Below are positions 30,536-41,561 of a stretch of DNA of 64,000 nucleotides, in pieces. The notes under the pieces are model-generated. The model saw only the letters and a program-made list of their open reading frames with translations, did not search any database and was not told where the DNA came from. Positions within the stretch are counted from its first letter, which is position 1, and each line of letters opens with the position of its first letter. The position numbers were made by a program, and so were the translations under genes. Source of the stretch: Leucosporidium creatinivorum (Eukaryota > Basidiomycota > Microbotryomycetes > Leucosporidiales > Leucosporidiaceae). Location: positions 3,581 to 67,580 of the forward strand of contig BCKL01000005.1 in assembly GCA_001600635.1 (NCBI GenBank). The letters run 5' to 3'.

Positions 30536-33275
30536 ATGGCACCACGACCACCTTCCTGGGCTCAAGACCGCCAATACGGCATAGTCATCGACGCCGGCTC
30601 GAGCGGCTCGCGCGTGCAAGTCTACTCGTGGGTGGATCCGGAGATTGCCAAGCAACAGCGCAAGGCGAAGAAGGAGAGTGCCGATGTGTTGAGCAAGGTG
30701 GAGAAGGGTGTGGAGCATGGTGATGGGTGGCATTTGAAGGTCGAGCCTGGTGAGTAGCTTCTCGGCGCAAGTGAACCCCGTCTCAGCTCGCTGACCTCTC
30801 CTGCTCGGCGCAACAGGAATCTCCACCTTTGGCGGCCGACCCAAGGAGGTGGCCGAGTACCTACGCCCTCTCATCGAATTCGCCGCCTCCGTCGTCCCCG
30901 CCGAATCCCTCCCCTCCACGCCCATCTACCTCCTCGCCACAGCGGGCATGCGCCTCCTCCCCGAAGTCCAACAGTCCGAGGTCCTCCAAGCCACCTGCGA
31001 CTACCTCCGCACCTTCCCCTTCGCTCTACCCGACTGCACCGAGAACGTGCGCATCATCACCGGCGAGGAGGAAGGCTTGTACGGCTGGATCGCCGTCAAC
31101 TACCTCATGGACGGCTTCGACAAGCACGAGCACGCCGTCGGAGGGGAGGCCAAGAAGCATAGCTCGACCTACGGGTTCCTCGACATGGGAGGAGCGTCCA
31201 CTCAGATTGCCTTCGAGCCCTCCGACCGCGAGCAAATCGCCCACGCCGACAACCTCCTCGAAGTCAAGCTCCGCCTCCTCAGCGGCAAGGACGTTCGCCA
31301 TCCCGTCTTCGTCACCACTTGGCTCGGCTTTGGCACCAACCAGGCGAGGAATCGCTACATCGACGCGCAGATCAAGGCGCATGTCAGGCAGAGCGACGAG
31401 GCGCATCGGCCAGGAGTCGACCACGCCGAGGGATTAGGATCCGAACGGCCCGTCGTCCTCGTCGACGATCCCTGTCTACCGAAGAGCTTGATGCTCTCCG
31501 AGACGAGGCATTCGGGTTACACCCTTCGCGGGACGGGCGACTTTGCCACCTGCGTACGCAAGACGGGACCGCTCCTCAACAAGGAGGTCGAATGCCTCGA
31601 CCAACCCTGCCTCTTCAACGGCGTCCACGTCCCTCCCATCGACTTTGAGGTCAACCACTTTATCGGCATTTCCGAGTACTACTACTCGACGCAGGATGTC
31701 TGGTCGATGGGAGGCGTGTACGATTTCGTCGAGTTTGAGCGGAACGCCATCGAGTACTGTGGGAGGCAGTGGGACGACATCATGGCCGAGCATAAGAAGG
31801 GGGGCAAGTGGAAGTCGTCGGTCGAGCTCTCGCGGTTGGAGACGCAATGCTTCAAGGCCGCGTGGATCATCAACATCCTCCACGAAGGGATTGGCATCCC
31901 TCGCATCATCGACCACGAGGGAGAAGGCGACGGCAAGAACCTCACGGACAAGGCGCTCAAGAAGGGACTCGACAAGGGCCTCGTAAGCAAGAAGCCGAGC
32001 TTCCAGAGCTTGAACGAGGTCGGCGACGTCGCCATCAGTTGGACGCTCGGCAAGATGGTCCTCGAGGTCTCCAAGGGTACGATGGCTGCAGGAGGACTAC
32101 CGCCAGACGTCGACCACCACAGCAAGAATCGCCCCGCTTCGCTCGACTGGTCGGGCCACATTCCTGCGTGGTCCGGCGATGTCAGGTCGAGCATCTCGGC
32201 GCTCAAGGAGACGGACCCACTTCCCCTCGTCGGCCTCTCCGTCATCGGCGCCTTCCTCTTCTTCTTCTTCCTCTCGTCCTCCTCGGCACGACGGCGGCAG
32301 GCTTGCTTCGGCAACGTGTTCACCTTCTCCTCGTCGGCCAACAAGCGGAGAGGCGGCGACTTCCTTCCACTTTCGCAAGACGATGCAGCATCGAGTAGCG
32401 GCGAGTCGTCGAATGGAGCTAGGACACCACCGCGAGGAGGGAGGAGGAAGGGCTCGACGTCCAACATCTTCTCTCGCGTCCTCTCTCCCCTTCGCTACGG
32501 CCTCTTCCGCGTTTCCTCCACCGTTCGCACCTGGACTCGACCTCGCTCCAACTCGCTTCTTCCCACCTCACGCTCTCTCGCCTCGCTCAACCAAAACGAG
32601 CCCGACCTCGTTCGACCTCGCCCTCTCCGCCCTTCTAAATCCACTCCCTTCCTCCGCTCCAACACCACCGGCCCAACAGTACCTCATACGAACCCTACCG
32701 GAGGCGCGGGACACTGGAACGATATCCCGGACCTCTCGGAACGGGAGAAGGGCGTCTCACTCCTCCCTCGATCCAACTCTTACAACGTGCTCGGCACCGT
32801 TCCTCCCCCTCCTCGAACGACTTCTCCTCCTCCCATGTCCTTCATTCCTTCTGCACCGCTCTCTCGGCCTTCCTCGCGCGGAGCAGGAACACCCCTAGGC
32901 CTTACCAAGCTCACCTCTCGCACTCGAGAATCCTCCTCCACTACCACGAGCATGGACGAGCCTCGCCGCTCCACCTCCTCCTCCACCGGCTCCTTCTTCC
33001 CCGAACCATCCCTCACCACCGGCGTCTGGGAGTCCCTCGGCGCAGGCGACGCCATCATCGACAGCGGAGGAGGGACGACGATGATGGAAGCTCGAGGAGC
33101 GACGAGCCCGGGCATCATGACGGGCATGGGGGGCGAGTCGGGCGCCAAGTTGAGGGCGAGCAGGAGTCAGAATAGCAGTCAGGTGAATCTGGCGGCTAAC
33201 TTTGCGGCGAGGAGGAAGGAGGCGGGCGCGAGCTCGAGTAGTTTAGCTGGGGGAGGAGGGGGCGGCGAGGATTGA
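30536..33275 (+). CDS. YND1: Golgi apyrase / nucleoside diphosphatase (GDA1/CD39 family)
   Basis: Two exons (30536-30749, 30817-33275) give 890 aa. Apyrase conserved regions are present in order: IVIDAGSSGSRVQVYSW, LLATAGMRLL, GEEEGLYGWIAVNYL and LDMGGASTQIAF, followed by conserved cysteines (CLPKS, ATCVRKT, CLDQPCLFNG). One membrane helix lies near residue 550 (VGLSVIGAFLFFFFLSS), placing the catalytic part in the lumen and a long tail in the cytosol, as in yeast Ynd1. The family hydrolyses GDP/UDP released by Golgi glycosyltransferases and so supports nucleotide-sugar import. The Ser/Pro-rich cytosolic tail is about 330 aa, making the protein about 260 aa longer than yeast Ynd1 (630 aa). 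The intron contains CTCGGCG twice. Function connects plausibly with the glycosyltransferases at the left end. Confidence 0.93.
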
Positions 33276-33545
33276 GAGGGGGGATGGACGACTTGTGCCT
33301 TAGAATACCCCCATCAAGACGAGGCTTGTATACCCTTTCTCACTTAACTACGACTCTTAAGGCTGTATTGTAGCATGCTCGTTTCTCGGTCCTCGCCTCG
33401 GGCTTCGAAGGCGAGCAGAGAAGTGAGGATGTCGACGAGATGCGAGCTCGAGCTCGAGCTCGCGGCAGCAGAACAGTGAGTCGCTCAAGACTATTCCACT
33501 GCATCAAGACTCGAAGCGCCGTCTACTTTCCGATCCCTGCAAATC

Positions 33546-34750
33546 TCAAGCCCAACGAGCCCTCAGCTGCTGCTCCGACACTCCTGAGCGCCGAGCCTGC
33601 CTGGGCGACAGGGAGGGCACGTGTCTGTGGGAAAGCTCCTTCCTTATCAAGCGCTACAGTCATAAAATGGTCAGCGTTTGACACCTGAGCGATGGCGCGG
33701 GAGAGGAGGAGCATGTACATTTCCTGCGCCGACGAAGGCGGTGGCAGCACTACGCTCGGCTGTGCGTTGACGGACTTCACATTTCTAGATGAAAACACAA
33801 AAACTGTCATTGCTGGGTCTTGCTGAAAAAGAAAGAGAGCGTGCTCACGACTTCGTAATCCAGCGCGGCGACAACGACCCGAGCTTGATCGCAAGTTTCC
33901 TGCGATAGTGAGCAGGTTAGGCTCGTGATTTGTAAGATTAATGATACCTAGCTCCCAGGGTTTGGCCTCCTTAGAGTTTGATTCCGACCTCAGCCCGAAT
34001 CGTATCGCCGAACTTTCGGAACCAACTCACTTTGAGCCAAGTCCACGTTTCGTAACCTATCCAGAGCCTGGCGGTTGCATCCTGGGGGCTAGTCTGAGTA
34101 TCATGTGCCATCTTGAGCGCCCTCTCCTTGACAACCTCGAAGAGAAGAGCATCTGTAAACGGACAAGCCCGACGGTCAGCGAAAGCCGAAACGTGCCCCA
34201 CGCCGTTATGCTCACTAGCCATGGGGTTGCGCATGAGCTGGAGATGTGCAGTGATCTATTAGCACCCAACGTACGCAAAACACACCGCCAACAAGTACGC
34301 ACCTCCACAAAAGGCCGCGAGAGGTGCTCTCGGCTCTCCCTGATGCCTAGCTTGCGTTCGAATGCCCTTTTACTTTCTCCGGCGGGAAGGGTGTAGTTGG
34401 GTTTCTTGAACGAATCAGTTGTTTTAGCTAACTGAACTTGAACCTGGCTGATAGGCGGCTGTCAGTATCCCACGGTCACGCCGAACAATTGAAGATCAGG
34501 CTTACACGCAGAGAAAGTCAACGTAAGTGCGCTGTCGACCCTCCTCGCTTTCCGCAACAAGAGGTCTCTTGAGGAAGGGCCTAACACCAAGGAAGAGCGA
34601 CAGCACACAGCCCAGGTTGGCGATGACTTTGCTGTATTGCTCGATGGTCGGTCTGCTCGGCAGGCGCGGGAGCGCCTCCCTGAGAGTTGCCGTGCGGAAA
34701 TGAGTGCGAAGGGTCTGTACCCCTGGGAGGTGGTCAATCCTCTCAGCCAT
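33546..34750 (-). CDS. Family X copy C, uncharacterised 246-aa protein
   Basis: Exons: 34750-34508, 34431-34303, 34237-34216 (22-nt microexon), 34152-34031, 33899-33849, 33784-33719, 33653-33546; all join in frame. Blocks: LRTHF and LPRLP; VLSLFLGVRPF; SRPFVE-LMRNPMAN; ERALKMAHDTQ and ARLWIGYETW; DQARVVVAALDYE; and SHRHVPSLSPRQARRSG then SEQQLRARWA. Exon 2 (AKTTDSFKKPNYTLPAGES) is the most diverged. The family asparagine codon created by the exon 3/4 junction is kept. Downstream (3') it ends about 270 bp from YND1, convergent. Upstream it is head-to-head with F4, now a pseudogene, while C itself is open. Confidence 0.72.
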
Positions 34751-35282
34751 TGAGAGAGTTGTGGGAAGAAGAGTCGTTCGGAGCCTCGCCGGAGCGCTCT
34801 CGGCGCAAGAAGGGAGCGCCGAGGAGAAGCAGTGTAGGTCCCCGGACAAAGGCTGGGATGCCAGGTCGATATCTATGGACATATTTGAAAGGCGAAGACG
34901 CTCCGCGAAGAGGCAAGCCTCAGCGGAGCGCCGTTTCGGCTGCTCGGCCGAGGAGCCGCTCCTCGGCGCACAGTCGGCCGCTTGTTGGCGAGAGAGGGAG
35001 CGGATGTATCACGCTCAGAAAGTGAGGAAGTGTCTACAAGAAGCCGGAGGGAAAGAGCGAGATGAACTACTCGAGCTCGGAGAAGCATGACGAGCTGCTC
35101 GGCGATGTCGGTGTGCTTATCCAAGTCGACCGCCTCGCGGTGCAGATGCTCGACCGAGCCTCTGGATCAGTTGAAGAGGCCTCTAGATGACCCTCAGAGA
35201 GCCTTGAGCTCGAACCGCCCTCCCACCCCTTGCCCTCTTACGCTCACCTCGCCTTCTCGTCTCTCACCGCCAATAGCTCGCG
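34751..35282. promoter_or_regulatory. Divergent promoter family-X copy C / F4
   Basis: This is a 532-bp gap. The last ~40 bp before the F4 ATG match the F-box leader (CGCTCACCTCGCC, TCGTCTCTCACCGCC). Long open frames here are shadows of stop-poor sequence. Confidence 0.55.
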
Positions 35283-36521
35283 ATGGAAGCTCAGCCATCT
35301 CAACAAGCTACAGGAATCTCCTACGCCCGCCCTCGACAGCCTACAGACTCTCCCGTCGCTGCTCTCCCCACGGAACGCTCCAACAGATCTTTGAGCTCGC
35401 GCTGGAAGACGAGGAGGACCCGTTCGAGCGGCAGAGCACAAGGAGGGCGCTCGGAGCTGTATGCTACCACTGGTGCACCGTCATGCCCCCTGCGACCGAG
35501 TACGCCGTCAAGAGCGCCACGGAAGCGAGGAAACTCGCGCTCAAGCTGAAGCAGTCGGGGAGGGGCGGGAAGGTGCAGCTCGTGGCCATTCAATTGAATG
35601 CTGTCAGCATGTCGACCGCTCGGGAAGGACGGCCATGCTTTTGGACGCTTGCCGAAACGTCGAGCACCTCTCCGTCGACCTTGGAAGCGCTCTGTCAGGC
35701 TACTATGACCAATCTGGAGGCTTCGGAGGAGGTCTTTACCAAGCTATGAAGAAACTGGTGCAGCTCCGCCGTCTTGATCTTCACGGCGAGGCCTTCCTCA
35801 CTCCTTACGTCCTCGCCGAGTAGGTCGCTTCTTCGAGCTCTGTTACGTTTCAAGCGGATGGCTGACTAGCTACAACTGCAGGTTGATCAACAGCTGGACT
35901 TCACTACACCACCTGAACATCCTTGTCAAGATGCAACAGACCCCTCAAAACTGGGTCCCGACCATTTCGCCTGCCTCGGCGCTTCGCCATCTCGACATCT
36001 CCGGTGACCTCGCCCTCGTCCAAGCTCTTGTTCCCCATCTCGCGCCCATGGAAACACCCGTCTCGCTAGTCTTGCGAAAGCTGATCGACAATTACCGCCT
36101 TCTTCGCCCCTCCCCGGCCCATGTCGCTCACATGTTACTCCCTCTCGCCAAACGCCTCGACAGCTTCACAGCCCCAGACAAATGGGCACCAGACGCCGCG
36201 TTCACAGCCTTCTTTGCCGGCATGATCAACGTTCGAGTACTCGAGAACCACGGTTCCATCGTGGAGAGCCTCCCCCATCTCGATTCCCTCGCCGAGCTAC
36301 GAGAAATCACCATCTCTTCGTCGCCAGGATCCTATTACATCGCTAGTGTCAAGATCCTCCTCGAGCATCTTCCTCCTCGCTTACAACGCTTGCGCCTCCC
36401 GCCCACCACCTCTGGGCATTGGAGGAGAGTAGGGATGGTGGACGTCGAGGAGCTTGCCGACCGGCAGCAAATCGAGCTTGTTTGGACGAGAGGTGAGCTG
36501 GTGCTGTCTCGCTTACATTGA
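35283..36521 (+). pseudogene. F-box family copy F4, disrupted relative of F6
   Basis: F4 is the closest relative of F6. It begins MEAQPSQQATGISYAR. One base is missing in the ACGGAA(A)CGC stretch right after ALPTE, and a second one-base loss lies after QLNAVS, just before DRSGRTAMLLDACRNVEH. The exon 1 donor GCCGA|GTAGGT and the second exon (from 35882) stay open and align with F6. The stop that follows LVWT in F2, F3 and F6 has changed to an arginine codon, so the frame runs on to 36521, through the position of the family 3'-UTR intron donor. Two frameshifts and loss of the normal stop make a pseudogene likely. It remains head-to-head with the open copy C. Confidence 0.75.
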
Positions 36522-36596
36522 TATGGCATGCCGACTCCCTCTATCCCTCCAGGTCGATAGATGCGCAAGCTCGGCGGAGAGAATACAGCCGACTCG

Positions 36597-36925
36597 TGGG
36601 AGGCGGAGAGGGAGTCGTGCTTGAGGAAGGACAGGAAGCGACGAGAGCTTCAATACTCATACACCTGGCTTCAGACCGTCTCACTTGCTTCTTGCCGAGC
36701 TTGTTGGCGAGCAAAGCGATACAGCTTCGGGCGAGCAAGCGAGAGGGGCTCGCCGAGCTCTGGCGGCCGAGCGAAGCTTGCGATGAACGCTGTGAGGTTG
36801 TAGGGGTTGCAGAGCATGTGCTGGCTCCCCGAACTGAGATGTGAGCGCTGGTCGAGTGGTACACATCTCGAGGCCCTCTCGGCCGCCAAGTCGCTTCGCT
36901 CCTTCTCCTCCTACGCTCATCTCGC
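36597..36925 (+). repeat. Inverted repeat, left copy (F4-F5 spacer)
   Basis: About 330 bp between F4 and F5 match the reverse complement of 51127-51475 with only scattered differences, including a shared run around 36721-36790 (GCGATACAGCTTCGGGCGAG). It covers the spacer and the beginning of the F5 leader. Both copies lie 3' of an F-box gene of the same subtype (F4, F6). Confidence 0.8.
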
Positions 36926-36956
36926 TTGCTCGTCTTTCACCGCCAATAAGCTCGCG

Positions 36957-38159
36957 ATGAGAACTCGGTCAGCTCAGAAACCTACCAGTACCGCTCTCGC
37001 TCGTCGGCAACAGCCTACAGACTCGACTGTCGCCGCTCTTCCAACGGAAACGGTTCAGCACATCCTCGAGCTTGCGCTGGAGGAGGACGACGACCCATTC
37101 GAGCTGCAGAGCATCAAGAGCTCGCTCAGAGCTGTATGCTTTCACTGGTACACCGTCGTCGGCCCGCCCATCGAGTACGCCGTGTCGAGCGGGAGGGCAG
37201 CAGTGCGACTCGCTGCTCAGCTCGAGTCGGTCAACTCGGGGCAGGACATACGGTCGCTGCATCTCAGTTTGGACCCTAGTGCACCGGACCATCATACTGC
37301 AGAGCAGGCAGCGACGCTGCTGCAGCGTTGCCCAAACGTTGAGCGCCTCAACATCGACTTGGATCAACCCCCTTGTTGGACAGCCTTTGGCCGTGACTCG
37401 CCCTTGCTGGACAGTATGTCGGAGCTCAAGAACCTGGAAGTAGTCGACCTTCGCTCCGAGACGTATCTCACGTCGGATGTCCTCGAACAGTACGTTCGCT
37501 CGCGGAGGAAGGGCTCTCCCGTCGCCGAGACTGACTCTATACCGTTCTGCAGACTCTTTCAAGCATGGCCCAAGCTTCACACCCTCTCCACCAGCACCCG
37601 ACACTACTACACCCGAGATCCCCGCTCCGCCCGCGATTACACTCGCGCCCTCGCATCCCTTCGCCGACTCGAGGTCACAAGCAACGTCGACCTCATACAC
37701 AACCTCCTCGTCCACATCCCCGATCCTCAAAAATTGACCTCAGTGATCATTAGCGAGCGTCAAGAGGACGACGACGAGCTCGCGAGGCTCCTCGTCAAGG
37801 TCGCTCCCGGGCTCGAGCACTTTGGCGCCCCAAGCGGATGGAACCCCGGCCGACACCTCCCCTACCTCTTGGACCACATGGTCAACATCCGCACGCTCGA
37901 GCTCCCCACCGGTGTCTTCGATCGGCAGTACAGCCCCGTTCGCCTGCAGAAGCTCGTCAACCTCCGCCAGCTCTCCTTCGTCGGAAGCGAGAATTCCACG
38001 GCCTTCCGACTCCGAGTTCGACAGCTGCTACGCGCGCTACCATCCTCGCTGGAGCGCTTCTGCCTCAGTCGGCGATTTAGGGAGTGCTGGACCGAGGAGC
38101 AGCTTACCGAGGTCGAGGAGATTGCGAGGGCGATGGAGGTCAAGCTCAAGTGGATCTGA
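36957..38159 (+). CDS. F-box protein, lineage-expanded family, copy F5 (open)
   Basis: Exons 36957-37489 and 37553-38159 give 379 aa, exactly the length of F6. The intron (GTACGT ... CTGACTC ... CTGCAG) is in frame and could be read through, but its position after a two-base partial codon matches all other copies. N-terminal RRQQPTDSTVAALPTETVQH and VCFHWYTV form the F-box. The C-terminal part is leucine-rich (ALRRLEV-like, HFGAPSGWNPG, NIRTLELPTG) and ends LKWI. The stop TGA is followed by one base and then a GTGCGT donor of a 3'-UTR intron. F5 has no family-X partner; it follows F4 in tandem. A role as SCF substrate adaptor is inferred from the F-box only. Confidence 0.78.
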   Translation: MRTRSAQKPTSTALARRQQPTDSTVAALPTETVQHILELALEEDDDPFELQSIKSSLRAVCFHWYTVVGPPIEYAVSSGRAAVRLAAQLESVNSGQDIRSLHLSLDPSAPDHHTAEQAATLLQRCPNVERLNIDLDQPPCWTAFGRDSPLLDSMSELKNLEVVDLRSETYLTSDVLEQYVRSRRKGSPVAETDSIPFCRLFQAWPKLHTLSTSTRHYYTRDPRSARDYTRALASLRRLEVTSNVDLIHNLLVHIPDPQKLTSVIISERQEDDDELARLLVKVAPGLEHFGAPSGWNPGRHLPYLLDHMVNIRTLELPTGVFDRQYSPVRLQKLVNLRQLSFVGSENSTAFRLRVRQLLRALPSSLERFCLSRRFRECWTEEQLTEVEEIARAMEVKLKWI

Positions 38160-38931
38160 GGTGCGTTCTCTTTACTTTCTCTAGCTCAGGAGGCGCTTCG
38201 CTTGCACCTTTCATCTCGCCAGGTCGCAGGAAGGAGAGCTCGGCGCAGGGATGTGCGAGAGAGTCGGGCTGCTGAGGCTTGCTAGACGGTATGACGAGGC
38301 TCTAGAAGCTGGTCATAGACGATCCCATCTTCTTCTGTTGTCCAGAGCTTCAATTCGCGAAGGGTGCAGCCTAAAGAGACAGCGACCTGGGCGAAGCTCG
38401 GCGAAGGCAAGTCGAAGCTTGAGCAGGCGGCTTCTGCTACTGAGCAGCGTCAACATTGCTGCTGGAGTGAGAACCCTGGTGGTCGCTACCGTCTGAGCTC
38501 GCTCACCTCAGTTTTCGACGTCAAACTGGCCCCTGCGAAGAGCGAGAGCCCAGGGGCTCGTAGCAATATTGCAAGCCGTCTTTCGCTGCAGAAAAGGCGG
38601 AAGATGCTCTGAATATCATTTCAGGTGCTCTGTATTCTCTTGCTTTAGAGACTAAAGCTCTACAGAAGTATTCGAGATGGCCTCTCGCGTTGCCTTAAAG
38701 ACGTCTGTCGCCGCCCCACCGCTGCTTGCTCTCTCACCTTTTACTCGCCTACAACTTCGACTCGTTTCTTTCGCTCTTACCAGCCTACAAAAACCGGCCT
38801 GCTCGTCCTCTGTAGCCTACCAGGTTACTCCTCGTCCTCGTCGAACAGGACACGCACCAGCCCGCCCCTCCTCCCAGCTCTCGCCTCTCTCGCCGCCCCT
38901 TTCTCCCGCTTTAAAAGGCTACAGCAAAACG
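38160..38931. promoter_or_regulatory. F5 3' UTR (with intron) and PP2A promoter
   Basis: The first ~65 bp are the F5 3'-UTR intron (GTGCGT to CGCCAG). From about 38690 the plus strand is strongly pyrimidine-rich with several CTACA words, typical of a strong fungal promoter and 5' UTR leading to the PP2A start at 38932. No further gene is supported. Confidence 0.5.
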
Positions 38932-40994
38932 ATGGCAGACGTTGTATCAGAGACTGACGCCTGTAGGTCATCAGCTCCTACTCCCCTTCGCTCTCCCCGT
39001 CCAACAAACACGCGGTGAAGAGCTGCCCTCTCGAACGAGCGGAAACGGAGCTCGGCTCTCGGCGTTGGAGCTATTGCCAAGGATCAAACGGCTACGAGCG
39101 ATGTACTGCACTACAGCTGTAGCTCTGTGGCTCGTCAGCCGAGACGGGCAGCCGCGCCACCTCGCCTGACTGAGCGACTGGGGGCGTCATCTCATCACGC
39201 TCCGAGTTGAAGGCCGCCCGTCGGTGATACGACAGCGGTGCAGGCTACAGCGGTACACGCGGAATACTGCTCTACACGCGCCCTTCGGATCGACCTACAG
39301 CTCCCGACTTCACAGCACCCTCCAGCCCCAGCGCTAGCGGTCAACAGTTTGCTGACCCTCCGTTTCTCCGCTACAGGGATCGCCCACTTGTCCGACTGCA
39401 AGCAGCTGACCGAGCTCGATGTTAAGAGGCTTTGCGACAAGGTGCGTTTGTATTACAGCTCACCGTCGAGTGATTCCGCCCTCACGCACACGCGCTAACG
39501 CTTTCCGCTCGCCCGCTCCCTTCTCGCGCTGCACTTGACCTCAAAAGGCACGGGAAATCCTCGTCGACGAGTCTAACGTACAGGCCGTCAAGTGCCCCGT
39601 CACCGTCTGTGGTGACATCCATGGTCAATTCGTGAGTTTTCTAAGGCTCGAGTTGCGGCAGGCGGGCGTGGACGATGAGCGAGGTTGGGGAGGGAGAGTC
39701 AGGGGGGAAGGGAAAGCTACGGCTTGGCGGAGGATGATAATGTGAAGATCAAGTCGCTTGGAAGGAGGACCGAACGGCTCAGCTTTAACCCCACCGCCGA
39801 GCTCACCGCTGACCCCACTTCTCGCACGCCAACCAGCACGACCTCTCGGAGCTATTCCGCATCGGCGGCAACTCGCCCGACACCAACTACCTCTTCATGG
39901 GCGACTACGTCGACCGGGGCTACTACTCTGTCGAGACGGTCACCCTGCTCGTCGCGCTCAAGGTGCGCTACCGCGACCGAGTAACCATCCTCCGCGGCAA
40001 CCACGAGTCGAGGCAGATTACCCAGGTGTACGGCTTTTACGACGAGTGCTTGAGGAAGTACGGCAACGCCAATGTGTGGAAGTTCTTCACCGACTTGTTC
40101 GATTACCTCCCCTTGACGGCGCTCATCGACGACCAGGTGCGTTGCGCTCTCTTCGGCGCTCAGCTTTCGCTGCTACGGCGCTTCTTCTAGCTCAGAGCAT
40201 CGCTAACTCTTTCTTGGTATCACTACAGATCTTCTGCCTCCACGGAGGACTCTCCCCCTCGATCGACACGCTCGACCACATCCGCTCCATCGACCGCATC
40301 CAAGAAGTACCCCACGAAGGCCCCATGTGCGACCTCCTCTGGTCCGACCCCGACGACCGATGCGGATGGGGCATCAGTCCTCGTGGTGCGGGATACACGT
40401 TCGGACAAGATATCAGCGAGGCGTTCAATCACAACAATGGGCTGACGCTGGTTGCGAGGGCGCATCAGGTGTGTAGCTTTCGTTGAGCGGCAGCGTCGAA
40501 CATGCAGCTGACCTCTTCCTCCTCACTACAGCTCGTCATGGAGGGATTGTGCGTCGTCTTCTCGTCGCTCTCTCGCTCACCTCGGCGCCGAAGCTGACCT
40601 TCTCTTTCTTCCGCATCGCAACAGCAACTGGTCGCACGACCGCAACGTCGTGACCATCTTCTCGGCACCAAACTACTGCTACCGCTGCGGCAACCAGGCG
40701 GCCATCATGGAGATTGACGAGAACCTCAAATACACCTTGTGCGTTCGCGCTCTCGCTCTGCACCTCCCGCATAGACATATCGAGGGTCGGCGGACAGATG
40801 TGGCAAGAAGGAAGAAAAGCTGACCTCGATTCTGCGACACCAACAGCCTTCAGTTCGACCCGGCGCCACGAGCAGGCGAGCCGCTCGTCTCGAGGCGGGT
40901 GCCAGACGTGAGTTTCTCGGGCTTCTCTCGTTTCCAATCATCCTCGAACGCTCGCTGACTCTGGCTGCTATCGCAAACGCAGTACTTCCTGTAA
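38932..40994 (+). CDS. Serine/threonine protein phosphatase 2A catalytic subunit
   Basis: Nine exons splice in frame to 307 aa: 38932-38962, 39377-39441, 39548-39631, 39837-40136, 40229-40468, 40532-40548, 40625-40738, 40847-40907, 40983-40994. All PPP signatures are present: [31 protein letters not shown], and the C-terminal RRVPDYFL, whose last Leu is carboxy-methylated in PP2A. The length equals the family (about 309 aa). It corresponds to yeast Pph21/Pph22 and acts with scaffold and regulatory subunits in cell-cycle and TOR signalling. Intron 1 is 414 nt, much longer than the 50-110 nt norm here, and splits the tryptophan codon of DAWIAHLS. Exon 6 is only 17 nt and the last exon carries just four codons. 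Confidence 0.95.
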
Positions 40995-41561
40995 TCGCCT
41001 CCACCTTCGGCGCTCTCCCACCTGCGACGCCCTCCTCCTCCCACTTCCTCCTCCTCTCCCTTCTTTCTTTCGCCTCTCGCATTCCATTCCTCTACTACTT
41101 TTACCAATTCCCCTCTCTGTTTCTCCTCACCTCCTCTCCCCCGCTTTTTCCTCGTCTCTATGTCCCCCTACCCTCCCTCCCTTCCTTCGCCGAGCACCGA
41201 GCCCGGCTTCGCTCTTCCCCTCCTTTCTGATGACTACGAATGTGAACAGTGCGAGAAAAAGAAACCTGATTCCGTGATACAGCTATCTCTGGAGTCGTCC
41301 GGTGTCGAGAGAGACGAGAGTTGCGAGCTTGCGAAGCGAGCTCGGCGAGAAAGGGAGGAGGAAGCGAGACTCGCGGATCGACCAGCTGGTTCGTTTTCAA
41401 GCACTCTCTGCTTCTTTTCGACTCTTCAAGCGTGAAGCATGTGCGAGAGTTCAAAAGCAGCACTACAACGATCGTCCGTTCCTCCCCTCCGCCTTCCCTT
41501 CTGACTCTTCCCTCCTCTACTCCTCCTCGTCTTTCTCTCCACCTCTCAGCCCATCACCCTA
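40995..41561. other. Convergent 3' region of PP2A and U1
   Basis: This 567-bp stretch is strongly CT-rich on the plus strand from 40995 to about 41160 and again from 41465 to 41560. No splice signals or family similarity support a gene. Confidence 0.45.

Noticed and set aside
33426-33470. GAGCTC repeat run as a microsatellite or palindrome of interest
   Set aside because: It is only a few units long and lies in the YND1 3' region without other structure.
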